Assembly: GCA_963169165.1 (NCBI GenBank)
Contig: CAUJFL010000131.1
Location: 1-48,230 of the forward strand
Source of the DNA: Myxococcota bacterium
GTDB taxonomy: Bacteria > Myxococcota_A > Polyangia > Polyangiales > Polyangiaceae
Direction of reading: 5' to 3'
DNA length: 48,230 nt
Part shown: positions 39,457 through 47,388 of the stretch, one piece after another
Layout of the letters: each line of letters opens with the position of its first letter
Position numbering within the stretch: the first letter of the stretch is position 1
Program-made: the position numbers and the translations under genes
The notes under the pieces: model-generated
Seen by the model: only the letters and a program-made list of their open reading frames with translations
Database searches by the model: none
What the model was told of the DNA's origin: nothing

Positions 39457-40596
39457 CTAGACACGACGGGGCTCGGCGCGCGCGATGCCCGCCACCACGC
39501 GGCAAGTGCCCGAGAACACCAGCGCGTCGAGCAGGTGCTCGTCGTCGACGAGCGCGAGCGCGCGCGCGCCGCGATCGATCAGCACCTCTCCCCCCGCGTC
39601 GGCGAACCCGCAGGCGCGCGCGCCCTCGTGCGACGCGGCCTCCCACAGCCGCTCGGCGACGGTCGGGCCGGGCTCGCGTATCGTCACGCGCAGCAGCGTT
39701 CGGAGGCGCTCGCCCAGCTCGATCCCGCGCATGTCCTCGAACGGATCGGTGAGGACGTGGCTGTCGATCCCGGTGCAGAGCCGACAGCCCGCCTCGCGCA
39801 GCGCGGTCACGTCGGGGTGGCCGTCGCCGAGATCGCGCTCGGTCGTCGGGTTGATGCAGACGAACGCGCCAGCCTCTCCGAGCAGCCGCGCCTCGTGCGG
39901 CGCGAGGTGCGTGGCGTGCACCGCGACGAAGCGCGGCGAGAGCACCCCGGCGTCGGCGAGGAGCTCGACCGGTCGCTTGGCCGACTCGGCGACGCACCAC
40001 GCGACCACCCCGGGCAGCTCGGCCACGTGCATGTGGAGCGGCAGGTCGTGCGCTCGCGCGTGGTCGGCGATCGGCGCGAGCCACGACGGCGGCAGCGCGC
40101 GGACGCTGTGCGGCGCGAGGCCGACCACCACGTCGGGATCGTCGCGGTACCGCGCGCGGAGCGCCTCGACGTCGCGGAGCGCGTCGTCGAGCGACCGATC
40201 GCTGAACCTCACCTGCGCGTGCGCCGCCGCCACGCCGGGCCCGCCGCGGTGGTACACGCCGCGCAAGAGCGCGACGCGCAGCCCCGCGTCCTTGGCCGCG
40301 CGCACGACCGCGTCGGCCATCACGGTGCGGTCGTCGTACGGCGTGCCGTCCGGCTGGTGGTGGACATAGTGAAACTCGCCCACCGTCAGCACCCCGGCCT
40401 CGCGCAGCTCGTCGAACGCGACCCGCGAGATCGCGTGGATCCGCTCGGGATCCAGCGAGCTCGCGAGGTCGTACATCGCCGTGCGCCACGACCAGAAGTC
40501 GTCGGTGCCGCGCGGACCTGGCCGCTGCGCGAGGCCGCGCATGCCGCGCTGAAACGCGTGCGAGTGCGCGGTCGCGAACGCCGGTCTGCGGATCAT
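39457..40596 (-). CDS. hutF: Formimidoylglutamate deiminase-like amidohydrolase
   Basis: A 379-residue metal-dependent amidohydrolase. It opens almost directly with the metal site and family signature HSHAFQRGMRGLAQR and TDDFWSWRTAMY, then HMHVAE, HATHL and GIDSHVLTDPFED, features of HutF, which converts N-formimidoyl-L-glutamate to N-formyl-L-glutamate in histidine degradation. Typical HutF proteins have about 450 residues with an N-terminal beta-sandwich part before this point; here it is absent. The ATG at 40596 overlaps the SixA stop (ATGA), and an earlier ATG (40632) would add only 12 residues. No other hut gene is present. Confidence 0.85.
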   Translation of the reverse strand: MIRRPAFATAHSHAFQRGMRGLAQRPGPRGTDDFWSWRTAMYDLASSLDPERIHAISRVAFDELREAGVLTVGEFHYVHHQPDGTPYDDRTVMADAVVRAAKDAGLRVALLRGVYHRGGPGVAAAHAQVRFSDRSLDDALRDVEALRARYRDDPDVVVGLAPHSVRALPPSWLAPIADHARAHDLPLHMHVAELPGVVAWCVAESAKRPVELLADAGVLSPRFVAVHATHLAPHEARLLGEAGAFVCINPTTERDLGDGHPDVTALREAGCRLCTGIDSHVLTDPFEDMRGIELGERLRTLLRVTIREPGPTVAERLWEAASHEGARACGFADAGGEVLIDRGARALALVDDEHLLDALVFSGTCRVVAGIARAEPRRV

Positions 40597-41063
40597 CGCT
40601 CGAACTGGAGGGTGCGCGGCTCGAGGATCCACGCGAGCCGCCCGCGCGCGCCCGGCTCGAGCTCGATCGCCGCGATCATCGCCTTGTCGAACCCCGAGCC
40701 GAGCGAGCCGGTGAGCTGCGCCGTCACCGACGAGACGTCCGGCTCGTGTCCGACGAACATCGGCGCGCCGCCGAGCGCGGCGTGCGACAGCAGGAGCCCG
40801 CGCAGATCACCGCCGGGTCCGAGCTCGCGCGCGAGCTCGATCGTCAGCGTCGGGGCGGCGTGCTCGACGACGAGCGCGGCCGTCTCTCTCGCGCGCACGA
40901 GCGGGCTGGACAGCACGCGCGTCGGCAGCGCGCCCTCGCCGAGGATCGCGCCCGCGACCCGCCGCACGACGTCACGGCCGGACGGCGTCAGCGCGCGATC
41001 GAAATCGCGCAGGAGCGGCGTGGGATCCTCGGCAGGGCCGTGCCGCATCACGTAGAGCCTCAC
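40593..41063 (-). CDS. sixA: SixA-type phosphohistidine phosphatase
   Basis: A 156-residue histidine phosphatase. The phospho-accepting RHG motif is at residues 7-9 (YVMRHGPAEDP), the second Arg lies in LSSPLVRARETA and the second His in FVGHEPD. Compact length and the RHGxAE start match SixA, which removes phosphate from histidine residues of phosphotransfer proteins, rather than the larger phosphoglycerate mutases. GTG start behind a TAGGGT element. Coupled by ATGA to the hutF-like gene, an unusual pairing with no evident metabolic link. Confidence 0.87.
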   Translation of the reverse strand: MRLYVMRHGPAEDPTPLLRDFDRALTPSGRDVVRRVAGAILGEGALPTRVLSSPLVRARETAALVVEHAAPTLTIELARELGPGGDLRGLLLSHAALGGAPMFVGHEPDVSSVTAQLTGSLGSGFDKAMIAAIELEPGARGRLAWILEPRTLQFER

Positions 41064-41070
41064 GCGCCGG

Positions 41071-41076
41071 ACCCTA
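41071..41076 (-). promoter_or_regulatory. Candidate -10 element of sixA-hutF
   Basis: TAGGGT on the minus strand ends seven bases before the GTG at 41063, with TG immediately before it. No ribosome site is visible. Confidence 0.4.
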
Positions 41077-41110
41077 CACCGAGCGCGCCGTCTGCGCAGC
41101 GACAAGCGGC

Positions 41111-42079
41111 CTACGGCGCCCGCCTGGGCCGCTTCTTCTTCGGCTGCCTCTCGGGCTCGCCGGCGAGGGCCTTGCAGCAGCGAAAGCCGGTCGAATAGTC
41201 GTGATAGCGCGGCTCGTGCGCGATCGTGATGAAGGAGCAGCCGGGGCCGTGCTCCTTGGTCGTGCTGAAGAACCCGCCCATGAACACGCCGTTTCCTTCG
41301 TGCCAGGGCTGCTTCTTTCGCTCGACGGGCTCCTTCTCGAGGCGCTCGACCAGCTCGTCGGTGACGCTGTCGCTGACCCACTCGTGGAGGTTGCCGACCA
41401 TGTCGTGGACGCCCTCCGAGCTGACGCATCGCTCGCGCTCGCCAGCCTTCTCGAGGAAGCCCGGCTCGGCGTTGAGGCGCGGAGAGTTGAAATGCTCGTC
41501 GTATTTCCACGCGCGACCGTTGGTGCCGAACAGCTTCGACAGCAGGTGGTCCTTCGAGGTGTTGCAGCGCCCCGACTCCCCCCGGCCGCCGTACGGAAAC
41601 ATCGTCCACCTGGGTCCCTTGCAGGCCCGCGTCCACTCGTTGAGTGTGCAGAGGCGCTTGCCGGCCGCGCGACAGGCCGCGTCGGCCTCGACGCGCGACA
41701 CGTACCCCTGGGGGAACACGCCGCTCGCGCTCCGCGCCGCGTAGCTGCGCGAGGGCTCGGGTCGCTCGGTGTGAGGGTGGACCGACTCGGCGCCGTCTGG
41801 TCCGAGCTCGACCAGGTGCGCCTCCCACCTGTCGACGCAGACCCGGGCCGCGTTGGCCATCTCTGGTGGGCACGGGAGCACCTCGACCGGCGCCGCCGAC
41901 GCCGAGGCGCCGGGGCTCGCCGACGAGGCCGCGGCAGAGCTTGGCGGGATGGGCAGCACGAGCTCGGCGCTCGCGCTCGTCGACGCGGGCGCCTCCACGC
42001 TGGCGACCGGCGACGACGACGGCGTCTTGTTGGGATCGCACGCCGCAAGCCACACGCACGCCAGCGTCAGCCTGCGCAT
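41111..42079 (-). CDS. Formylglycine-generating-enzyme-like (SUMF1/FGE) lipoprotein
   Basis: A 322-residue lipoprotein (lipobox WLAAC, Cys14). After a Ser/Ala-rich linker (20-70), the FGE-sulfatase fold runs from about 75 to 315: VCVDRWEAHLVE, GKRLCTLNEWTRACKG, GVHDMVGNLHEWVSD, GGFFSTT and the terminal STGFRCCKAL. Authentic aerobic FGE oxidises sulfatase cysteines using two active-site cysteines. Many bacterial homologues have lost this and serve as C-type-lectin-like binding or signalling domains, and the envelope location favours that here. The start is three bases behind the VWA gene stop, so it belongs to the transglutaminase-VWA operon. Confidence 0.88.
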   Translation of the reverse strand: MRRLTLACVWLAACDPNKTPSSSPVASVEAPASTSASAELVLPIPPSSAAASSASPGASASAAPVEVLPCPPEMANAARVCVDRWEAHLVELGPDGAESVHPHTERPEPSRSYAARSASGVFPQGYVSRVEADAACRAAGKRLCTLNEWTRACKGPRWTMFPYGGRGESGRCNTSKDHLLSKLFGTNGRAWKYDEHFNSPRLNAEPGFLEKAGERERCVSSEGVHDMVGNLHEWVSDSVTDELVERLEKEPVERKKQPWHEGNGVFMGGFFSTTKEHGPGCSFITIAHEPRYHDYSTGFRCCKALAGEPERQPKKKRPRRAP

Positions 42080-42082
42080 CGC

Positions 42083-43270
42083 TCAGAGCTTTCGTGACAG
42101 GTGCTGCACCGCCTCGCCCAGCCCCTCGACCGTCAGGTGGTGCATGGGGAACACCTTGCGCACGACGTCGCAGGTGCCCTGCTCCCAGTAGCGCGGGGTC
42201 TCCGGGTTGAGCCAGACCGACTTGGGATAGTGCTCGGCGATCATCTGCAACCAGCCGAGGCCGCTGTCGACGCCGCTGCCGCGATCGACCAGCGTGCTGT
42301 CCCAGGCGCCGCCGAGCAGCTCGGCGGGGTGCATCGACGCGTCCCCCACGATGATGACGCGCCAGCGATCGTCGAGCTCGCGAAACAGGTCGGCCACGCG
42401 GACGGGCTCGCCGCTGAACAGCGTGGTGGGGAACACCTTGCCGTAGATGCAGTTGTGAAAGTAATAGCTCCGCACCTCGCGGAGGTTCGACGCGCGCTTG
42501 GCTGCGGTGAACAGCAGCGACACCGCGTTGGCGTAGGGATCCATGCTGCCGCCCACGTCCATCAGCAAGAGGACGCGCACGTTTGACTTCTTGGGTGGCC
42601 GGGTCTTCAGCGTCAGCTCGCCGGCGTTGCGGGCGGTCGCGTCGATCGTCTCGTCGATGTCGAGCTCCTCGAGCCCCTCGCGCAGAAAGACGCGGAGCTT
42701 CCGGAGCGCGACCTCGATCTGTCGCACGTCGAGCACCAGATCGCTGCGGTACGGGGCGTACATGCGCGCGTCGGCCACGCCCATCGCGCTGCGCCCGCCG
42801 CCCTTGCCGAGGCGGACACCAGCGGGGTTCTCTCCGCCGGTTCCGAAGGGGCTCGTGCCGCCGGTGCCCACCCAGCGGTTTCCTCCGTCGTGTCGCTCGC
42901 GCTGCTCGGCGAGGCGCTCGGCGAGCAGCCTCCGCACCTCGTCCATGTCGAGCGCCGAGAGCGCGTCGCGATCGGCCTGCGACAGCTCGCGCATGGCGAC
43001 GGGATCCTTCAGCCAGTCTTCGAGCTCGCCGAGCAGCGAGATGGTCGTCTCGGGGATACCCTTGAAATAGGAGCCGAACGCCTGATCGAAGAGATCGTAG
43101 TCTTCCTCGCGGTGCACGAGCAGCGAGCGGGCGACGTAGTAGAAGCCGTCGAGCGACGAATCGTGCAGCTCGTGCCCGAGCGCCCGCGCGAGCTGCAGGA
43201 TCTCGGTCGTGCCGACCTTGAGCTTCTTCGCGCGGAGCTCGTAGAGAAAGGGGACGAGGACGTCGCTCAT
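42083..43270 (-). CDS. CoxE-like VWA-domain protein
   Basis: A 395-residue cytoplasmic protein of the CoxE / VWA-containing family. The helical N-terminal half (FLYELRAKKLKVGTTEILQLARAL) is followed by a VWA domain with the MIDAS motif DVGGSMDPYANAV, typical of the family in place of DxSxS. CoxE-type proteins usually work with a MoxR-type AAA+ ATPase as chaperones for metal-site assembly or complex remodelling. No MoxR gene is in the window, so the partner is encoded elsewhere. ATGA overlap with the transglutaminase-like gene upstream. Confidence 0.9.
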   Translation of the reverse strand: MSDVLVPFLYELRAKKLKVGTTEILQLARALGHELHDSSLDGFYYVARSLLVHREEDYDLFDQAFGSYFKGIPETTISLLGELEDWLKDPVAMRELSQADRDALSALDMDEVRRLLAERLAEQRERHDGGNRWVGTGGTSPFGTGGENPAGVRLGKGGGRSAMGVADARMYAPYRSDLVLDVRQIEVALRKLRVFLREGLEELDIDETIDATARNAGELTLKTRPPKKSNVRVLLLMDVGGSMDPYANAVSLLFTAAKRASNLREVRSYYFHNCIYGKVFPTTLFSGEPVRVADLFRELDDRWRVIIVGDASMHPAELLGGAWDSTLVDRGSGVDSGLGWLQMIAEHYPKSVWLNPETPRYWEQGTCDVVRKVFPMHHLTVEGLGEAVQHLSRKL

Positions 43271-44805
43271 TCTGATCTCCCTGTGCCGCAGCGCTGATCG
43301 CCCGGCGTCTGAGCCGACACGTCGTAGCCCCCGAGCGCGAGGGTGGGCGGCACCGCGACCGCGCCGCGGTACGCGCCGTCACCGTCGGTCGCGAGCGTGC
43401 CGATCGTCGCGCGTGTCGCGCCCTGTTGCAGCACGATGTCCACGCGCACGGCCGCGCAGGGGCTCCCCGCCGCCCGGACGGCGCCTTCGACGTGCAGCGC
43501 CTCGCCCCTGCGGATCACGGCCTCGAGGAACCGCGCGGAGACGATCGCGGGCGGCCGATCGTCGGAGGGATCGAGAGGAGGCGCGCCCGCGGAGCCCGGC
43601 GCGTCGGCCGGCCCCGACGCCGTCGACGCGGAGGGGCGCGCGACGCTCGACGACGGCGCCGCGCCTCCTGCCCCCGACGGCGCGAGCATCTCGCGCCCCG
43701 GCCGCGAGCCCGGCGGCCACGTGAACGGATCGTCGGGCGCGCGGTGCTGAGGCTTGTCCTGGCTGGTCGCGTCGGCGAAGTTGTCGGCGGCGCCGCCGAG
43801 ATCGACCCGCCTGAACCCGGCGCCGTCGTGCACCTCGACCCACGCGTGCGCCTCGTTGAGCACGAGCCGCGCCGGGATCCGCAGCGCCAGCGCGGTGATC
43901 ACGAACGCGTACGCGCGGTGACGGCAGACGCCCTTCTTCGACAGCGCGAGATCGAGGTACAGGTCGCCGCGCTCGGCGCCGATCGGCGCGTCGGTGGTCG
44001 TGAACGCGCGAAAGTATGCGACGAGCGCGGCGACCGCCTCGCGGTACGGCATCGCGCGGGAGGCGCCGACCGCGCGGAGGACCTCCTCGGCCTCGGACTG
44101 CAAGCCGCGCGGCAACGGAGGCGCGGCGGGCAGCTCGCTCCACGCGGCGTCGCGCAGCGGCCCGCCGAACGCGGACCTCGGCGTCGCGACGAAGAGGATC
44201 AGCCGGACGCGGCCGCGCGTGCCCGCCTTCACGAAGAGGTTCTCGGCGCCGTCGCGCCACAGCTCGACCGCCGTCGACGGCTGCGTCGTCACGCGCAGCA
44301 CACGGGTGCCCGGCCCGGGCGACGGCACGCGCACCGGCTCGTTGGGGGTGAGATCGACGACGACGTCGCCGAAGAACGCGTCGTCACCCGCGCCGGGGCT
44401 GCCGCCTACCACGACCTTGCGCAGCTCTCGATCCGCCACCTTCAGCGACGAGTCGGCGCCCGCGGCGTCGAACGCGCTGAGGCGCTTGTAAGGCGCGACG
44501 CTCGGGGTGAAAGGGTCCTCGTACTCGACCTGCGGGACACGTCGTGTGTCGCGGTCGGCCGTGAAGGTCGCGTCGGCGCCCTGCGTGCGCGAGTACGCGC
44601 GCTCGGTGTCGTGCGGCATCTTGAACGGATCGGGCGCGGCGACGAGGCCGCTCGGCGTCTCGAGCGCCGCCGGGAGATCACCGGTCGGCGTCGTCGAGCC
44701 CAGCAGCACGTCCTCGCGCGGATCGGGCGGCACGAATTCGTGCGCCGGCGCCGCGGCCGCCGCGGACGCGAGGAGCACCACGCTCGGGACCAACCGACGA
44801 CTCAC
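43267..44805 (-). CDS. Exported transglutaminase-like protein
   Basis: A 512-residue protein with a signal peptide ending AAAAA-PAHEF. The N-terminal 280 residues are beta-rich and of unknown family. A transglutaminase-like cysteine protease fold follows: Cys in SKKGVCRHRAYAF (near residue 294), His in NEAHAWVEV and Asp in RRVDLGGA. A Pro/Ala/Ser linker and a C-terminal Ig-like strand domain (about 420-505) end it. Bacterial members are mostly peptidases or amidases acting outside the cytoplasm. GTG start; other in-frame starts upstream lack a signal sequence. Coupled to the CoxE-like gene. Confidence 0.86.
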   Translation of the reverse strand: MSRRLVPSVVLLASAAAAAPAHEFVPPDPREDVLLGSTTPTGDLPAALETPSGLVAAPDPFKMPHDTERAYSRTQGADATFTADRDTRRVPQVEYEDPFTPSVAPYKRLSAFDAAGADSSLKVADRELRKVVVGGSPGAGDDAFFGDVVVDLTPNEPVRVPSPGPGTRVLRVTTQPSTAVELWRDGAENLFVKAGTRGRVRLILFVATPRSAFGGPLRDAAWSELPAAPPLPRGLQSEAEEVLRAVGASRAMPYREAVAALVAYFRAFTTTDAPIGAERGDLYLDLALSKKGVCRHRAYAFVITALALRIPARLVLNEAHAWVEVHDGAGFRRVDLGGAADNFADATSQDKPQHRAPDDPFTWPPGSRPGREMLAPSGAGGAAPSSSVARPSASTASGPADAPGSAGAPPLDPSDDRPPAIVSARFLEAVIRRGEALHVEGAVRAAGSPCAAVRVDIVLQQGATRATIGTLATDGDGAYRGAVAVPPTLALGGYDVSAQTPGDQRCGTGRSE

Positions 44806-44905
44806 GCGGCGATGTCTTCGCACGGCCCCGGCCGAGCGCGAGCGAATTCTTGTCGAGGCGCCGCGCGGGCTTGCGGCCGACGCGCCGGTCGACGAGACGT
44901 CGGGC

Positions 44906-46021
44906 GTGCGCCGACTCGTCCCCGCCTTCGCGTGGCTCGCGCTCGCGGCAGGCCCAGCCCTCGCCGCGCCGAAGCCGGGCGTCGACGTCGTGGCGGCCAC
45001 GCGGAGGCCGCCGCGCGCGCTGCCGGCCGTCGCGCGGCGCGTGCTCGAGGACGGCGCGGTGGTCGCGTCGCTGTCGCTGCCGGGCTCGGCCGAGCTGGTG
45101 GTCGCGCGCGCATCAGCGCTCGGCGCGCTCGATCCCGAGGCCGCGCGCGTCGGCGCCTTCGCGGCGTTTCCAGCTCACGAAGAGGCGGCCGCGCGCGGCG
45201 TCACCCGCGAGTGTCTGGTCCGCGACGGCGTGGTCGTGGTGCTCGACAGGGCGCCCGCCTCCGAGCTCGCGTTCTCGCTCTTCTCCCTGGGCGTCGCGAG
45301 GAGCGCGCCGCCGCCCTCCGCCACGGCGCTCGCGATCGCGCGCCTCGCCGCGGCGCGCGGAGGCTCTGCGACCGGCGCGGCGCCGAGCGACGACGCGGTC
45401 CGCGAGGCGGCGAGCGCGCTGCGCGCGCAGGGGGCCGCGTGGATCATCGTGGGTGACACCGATGTCTCTCGCGCGGCGCGCCTCGTCGAGCGGTACGTCC
45501 CCGCGTCGACGGCCCCCGTTCGCGCGAGCTCCACGCCCGAGCCTCTCCCTCCTCGCGCCAAGCTCGACGCGCGCCCCGGCACGCTCACCTGGCGCGCCCG
45601 GGCGTCGAGCGTCGGGGCCGACGCCGCGCTCGAGCTCGCGTGGTTCGCGCTGGCGCGCCGGCTGGGCACGACGACCGAGCTCACCGCGGGGCCCCGCTCG
45701 GCGTCGCGCTCGATCTCGCTGGCGGTCCGATCCGCGCGTGACGCCGAAGCGAGCTTCTCCACCGCGCGCGCCGCGCTCCTTCGAGACGGGGTGACGCCCG
45801 AGGACGTCGCCGCCTTCAGGGCGACGCGCGAGGCAGGGGCGCTGTCCCGTGACCCCCGCGAGTGGGCGCTCACGCTCGCGCTCGTCGAGCTCCACGAGGG
45901 GGACGCGCGGCGCGCGGCGCGCGAGCTCGCGCTCGTGTGGGAGGCCAACCGACAGAGCGCCGCGAGCGCGCTGGCGACCGAGGCGTGGTCGGCCTCCTTC
46001 ACGGCGAGGACCTCGAGGTGA
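44906..46021 (+). CDS. M16-like exported protein without zinc motif (first of a pair)
   Basis: A 371-residue protein with signal peptide (FAWLALAAGPALA-AP). The fold elements suggest an M16 (pitrilysin/processing-peptidase) domain: an alternating alpha/beta stretch, QGAAWIIVGDTDVSRAARLVERYV in the position of the usual VVGD region, and a C-terminal helix-rich part. The zinc-binding HxxEH is absent, so it is not an active peptidase as written. M16 proteins often work as catalytic and non-catalytic halves; here both adjacent copies lack the motif. The GTG start at 44906 is the best signal-peptide start. The next gene overlaps by GTGA. Confidence 0.68.
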   Translation: MRRLVPAFAWLALAAGPALAAPKPGVDVVAATRRPPRALPAVARRVLEDGAVVASLSLPGSAELVVARASALGALDPEAARVGAFAAFPAHEEAAARGVTRECLVRDGVVVVLDRAPASELAFSLFSLGVARSAPPPSATALAIARLAAARGGSATGAAPSDDAVREAASALRAQGAAWIIVGDTDVSRAARLVERYVPASTAPVRASSTPEPLPPRAKLDARPGTLTWRARASSVGADAALELAWFALARRLGTTTELTAGPRSASRSISLAVRSARDAEASFSTARAALLRDGVTPEDVAAFRATREAGALSRDPREWALTLALVELHEGDARRAARELALVWEANRQSAASALATEAWSASFTARTSR

Positions 46022-47385
46022 ACGCGCGCGCCGCCGCGGCCGTGGTCAGCGTCGCGCTGCTCGAGTCGTGCGCCGCTCCGCGAGCGTCCGTCGCGCCGCT
46101 CGCGACCCCTCGCGAGGCGCCGCTCCCCGAGCTGCCCACGTCTGCCACCGCGCCACCACAAGACGCGCCGCCTGAGGCCGAGCTCGACTCGCCGCCGCTG
46201 CCGGTCCGCCTCGCGCGCCACCGCGGGGAGTCTGGGCTCGCCGCGGTGTCGGTCGCGCGCGCGGGGACGGTGACCGAGCTACGGATCGTCGTGCGCGGCG
46301 CCGGGCTCGCCGCCGAGGCGTCGCTCGCGAAGGCCGCGGCCTCGGCGCTGTCGGCGAGGCTGCGCGCCGCGCCTCCCCCGTTCGGTGCCCGCGTCAGCGT
46401 CACGGCGGAGCTCGACGCGCTCATCGTGTCGCTGGTGTCGACCGAGCCGGCCACCTCGGCGCGCGCGGTCGCCGCGGCGCTCCGCGAGGTCGGCGCGACG
46501 AGCGATGAGCGCGCCGCACATCCAGCAGGGGAAATTGCCCTGTTTCGCGCGCTGTTTCGCCTCCCCGCCTCGGTGCACCCGTACTCGGAGCTCGCGCCGA
46601 CGTCGCCGCCACCTCGACGCGACGTCACGAGGTTCGTCGAAGCGCGCGTCGTCGCCGACGCCATCACGGTGGTCGCCGTCGGCGCCCTCGACGCGAGGTC
46701 CGCGCACGACGCCGTCGCCTCCGCGCTCGGCGCGACGCGCGCGGGGTCCACGCCCTCGAGGCCGACGCCGCCCGTGTCCCCCGACGCGCCGAGGTTCTTC
46801 GTCATCGACGCGCCCAGCGACGCGCCCGAGGTGACCGTGGGACTGCTGACGCTCGACCGAGCCGACGACGCGTGGCCCGAGCTCGTCGTCGACGCGCGCG
46901 CGCGCCGCGAGCACCTTCGCGCGACGATCCCCGAGCTCGAGCTCTCCCTCGTCGAGCTGAGAGACGGGCCCTGCCCGGTCGTGGCGGCCTGGCGATCCGT
47001 CCCCACGAGGCTGGTCGACGAGACCCGCGCGGTGCTCGCCGCGCTGCCGCCCGACGCGCCCCCGCCGCCTGCGCCGTCGCGCGACAGAGCGCTGAGATCG
47101 CTCGCGCGCGGACACGCGATGATCGCCGGTCAGCCGCGTCGGCTCGCCGATCGCCTGGCAGCGCTCGCCGCGATGGGGCGCGACGAGCCGGTAGCTGCAC
47201 CCTCGCTGCCGCCGAAGCCACGCCTCCCGCAGAGCCTCGGGGAGCAGCCGCCGTCGGCTCCCGTCGTCGTCGTCGAAGGCGACGCGGCCACGCTCGCGCC
47301 CGCCCTCGCGTCGCTCGGTGACGTGACCGTGCTCGATCCCGCCCGCGCCCTCGCCCCGTCGCGCGTGGTCAAGGCCTCGCGCTGA
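46018..47385 (+). CDS. M16-like lipoprotein without zinc motif (second of a pair)
   Basis: A 455-residue lipoprotein (leader ending LLESC). The GTG overlaps the stop of the preceding gene. After a Pro/Glu linker, LAAVSVARAGTVTELRIVVRGAG starts an alpha/beta domain resembling an M16 half, and FVEARVVADAITVVAVGALDARSAHDAVASALG matches the usual second-half strand-helix pattern. A second, more degenerate half follows. No HxxEH is found. With its partner it may form a non-catalytic clamp in the envelope, or the assignment may be structural similarity only. Confidence 0.68.
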   Translation: MNARAAAAVVSVALLESCAAPRASVAPLATPREAPLPELPTSATAPPQDAPPEAELDSPPLPVRLARHRGESGLAAVSVARAGTVTELRIVVRGAGLAAEASLAKAAASALSARLRAAPPPFGARVSVTAELDALIVSLVSTEPATSARAVAAALREVGATSDERAAHPAGEIALFRALFRLPASVHPYSELAPTSPPPRRDVTRFVEARVVADAITVVAVGALDARSAHDAVASALGATRAGSTPSRPTPPVSPDAPRFFVIDAPSDAPEVTVGLLTLDRADDAWPELVVDARARREHLRATIPELELSLVELRDGPCPVVAAWRSVPTRLVDETRAVLAALPPDAPPPPAPSRDRALRSLARGHAMIAGQPRRLADRLAALAAMGRDEPVAAPSLPPKPRLPQSLGEQPPSAPVVVVEGDAATLAPALASLGDVTVLDPARALAPSRVVKASR

Positions 47386-47388
47386 TCA
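47383..47388. other. Back-to-back stop codons of convergent genes (TGATCA)
   Basis: The palindrome TGATCA contains the TGA of the plus-strand M16-like gene and the TGA of the minus-strand lipoprotein gene, leaving no intergenic base. Confidence 0.8.
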
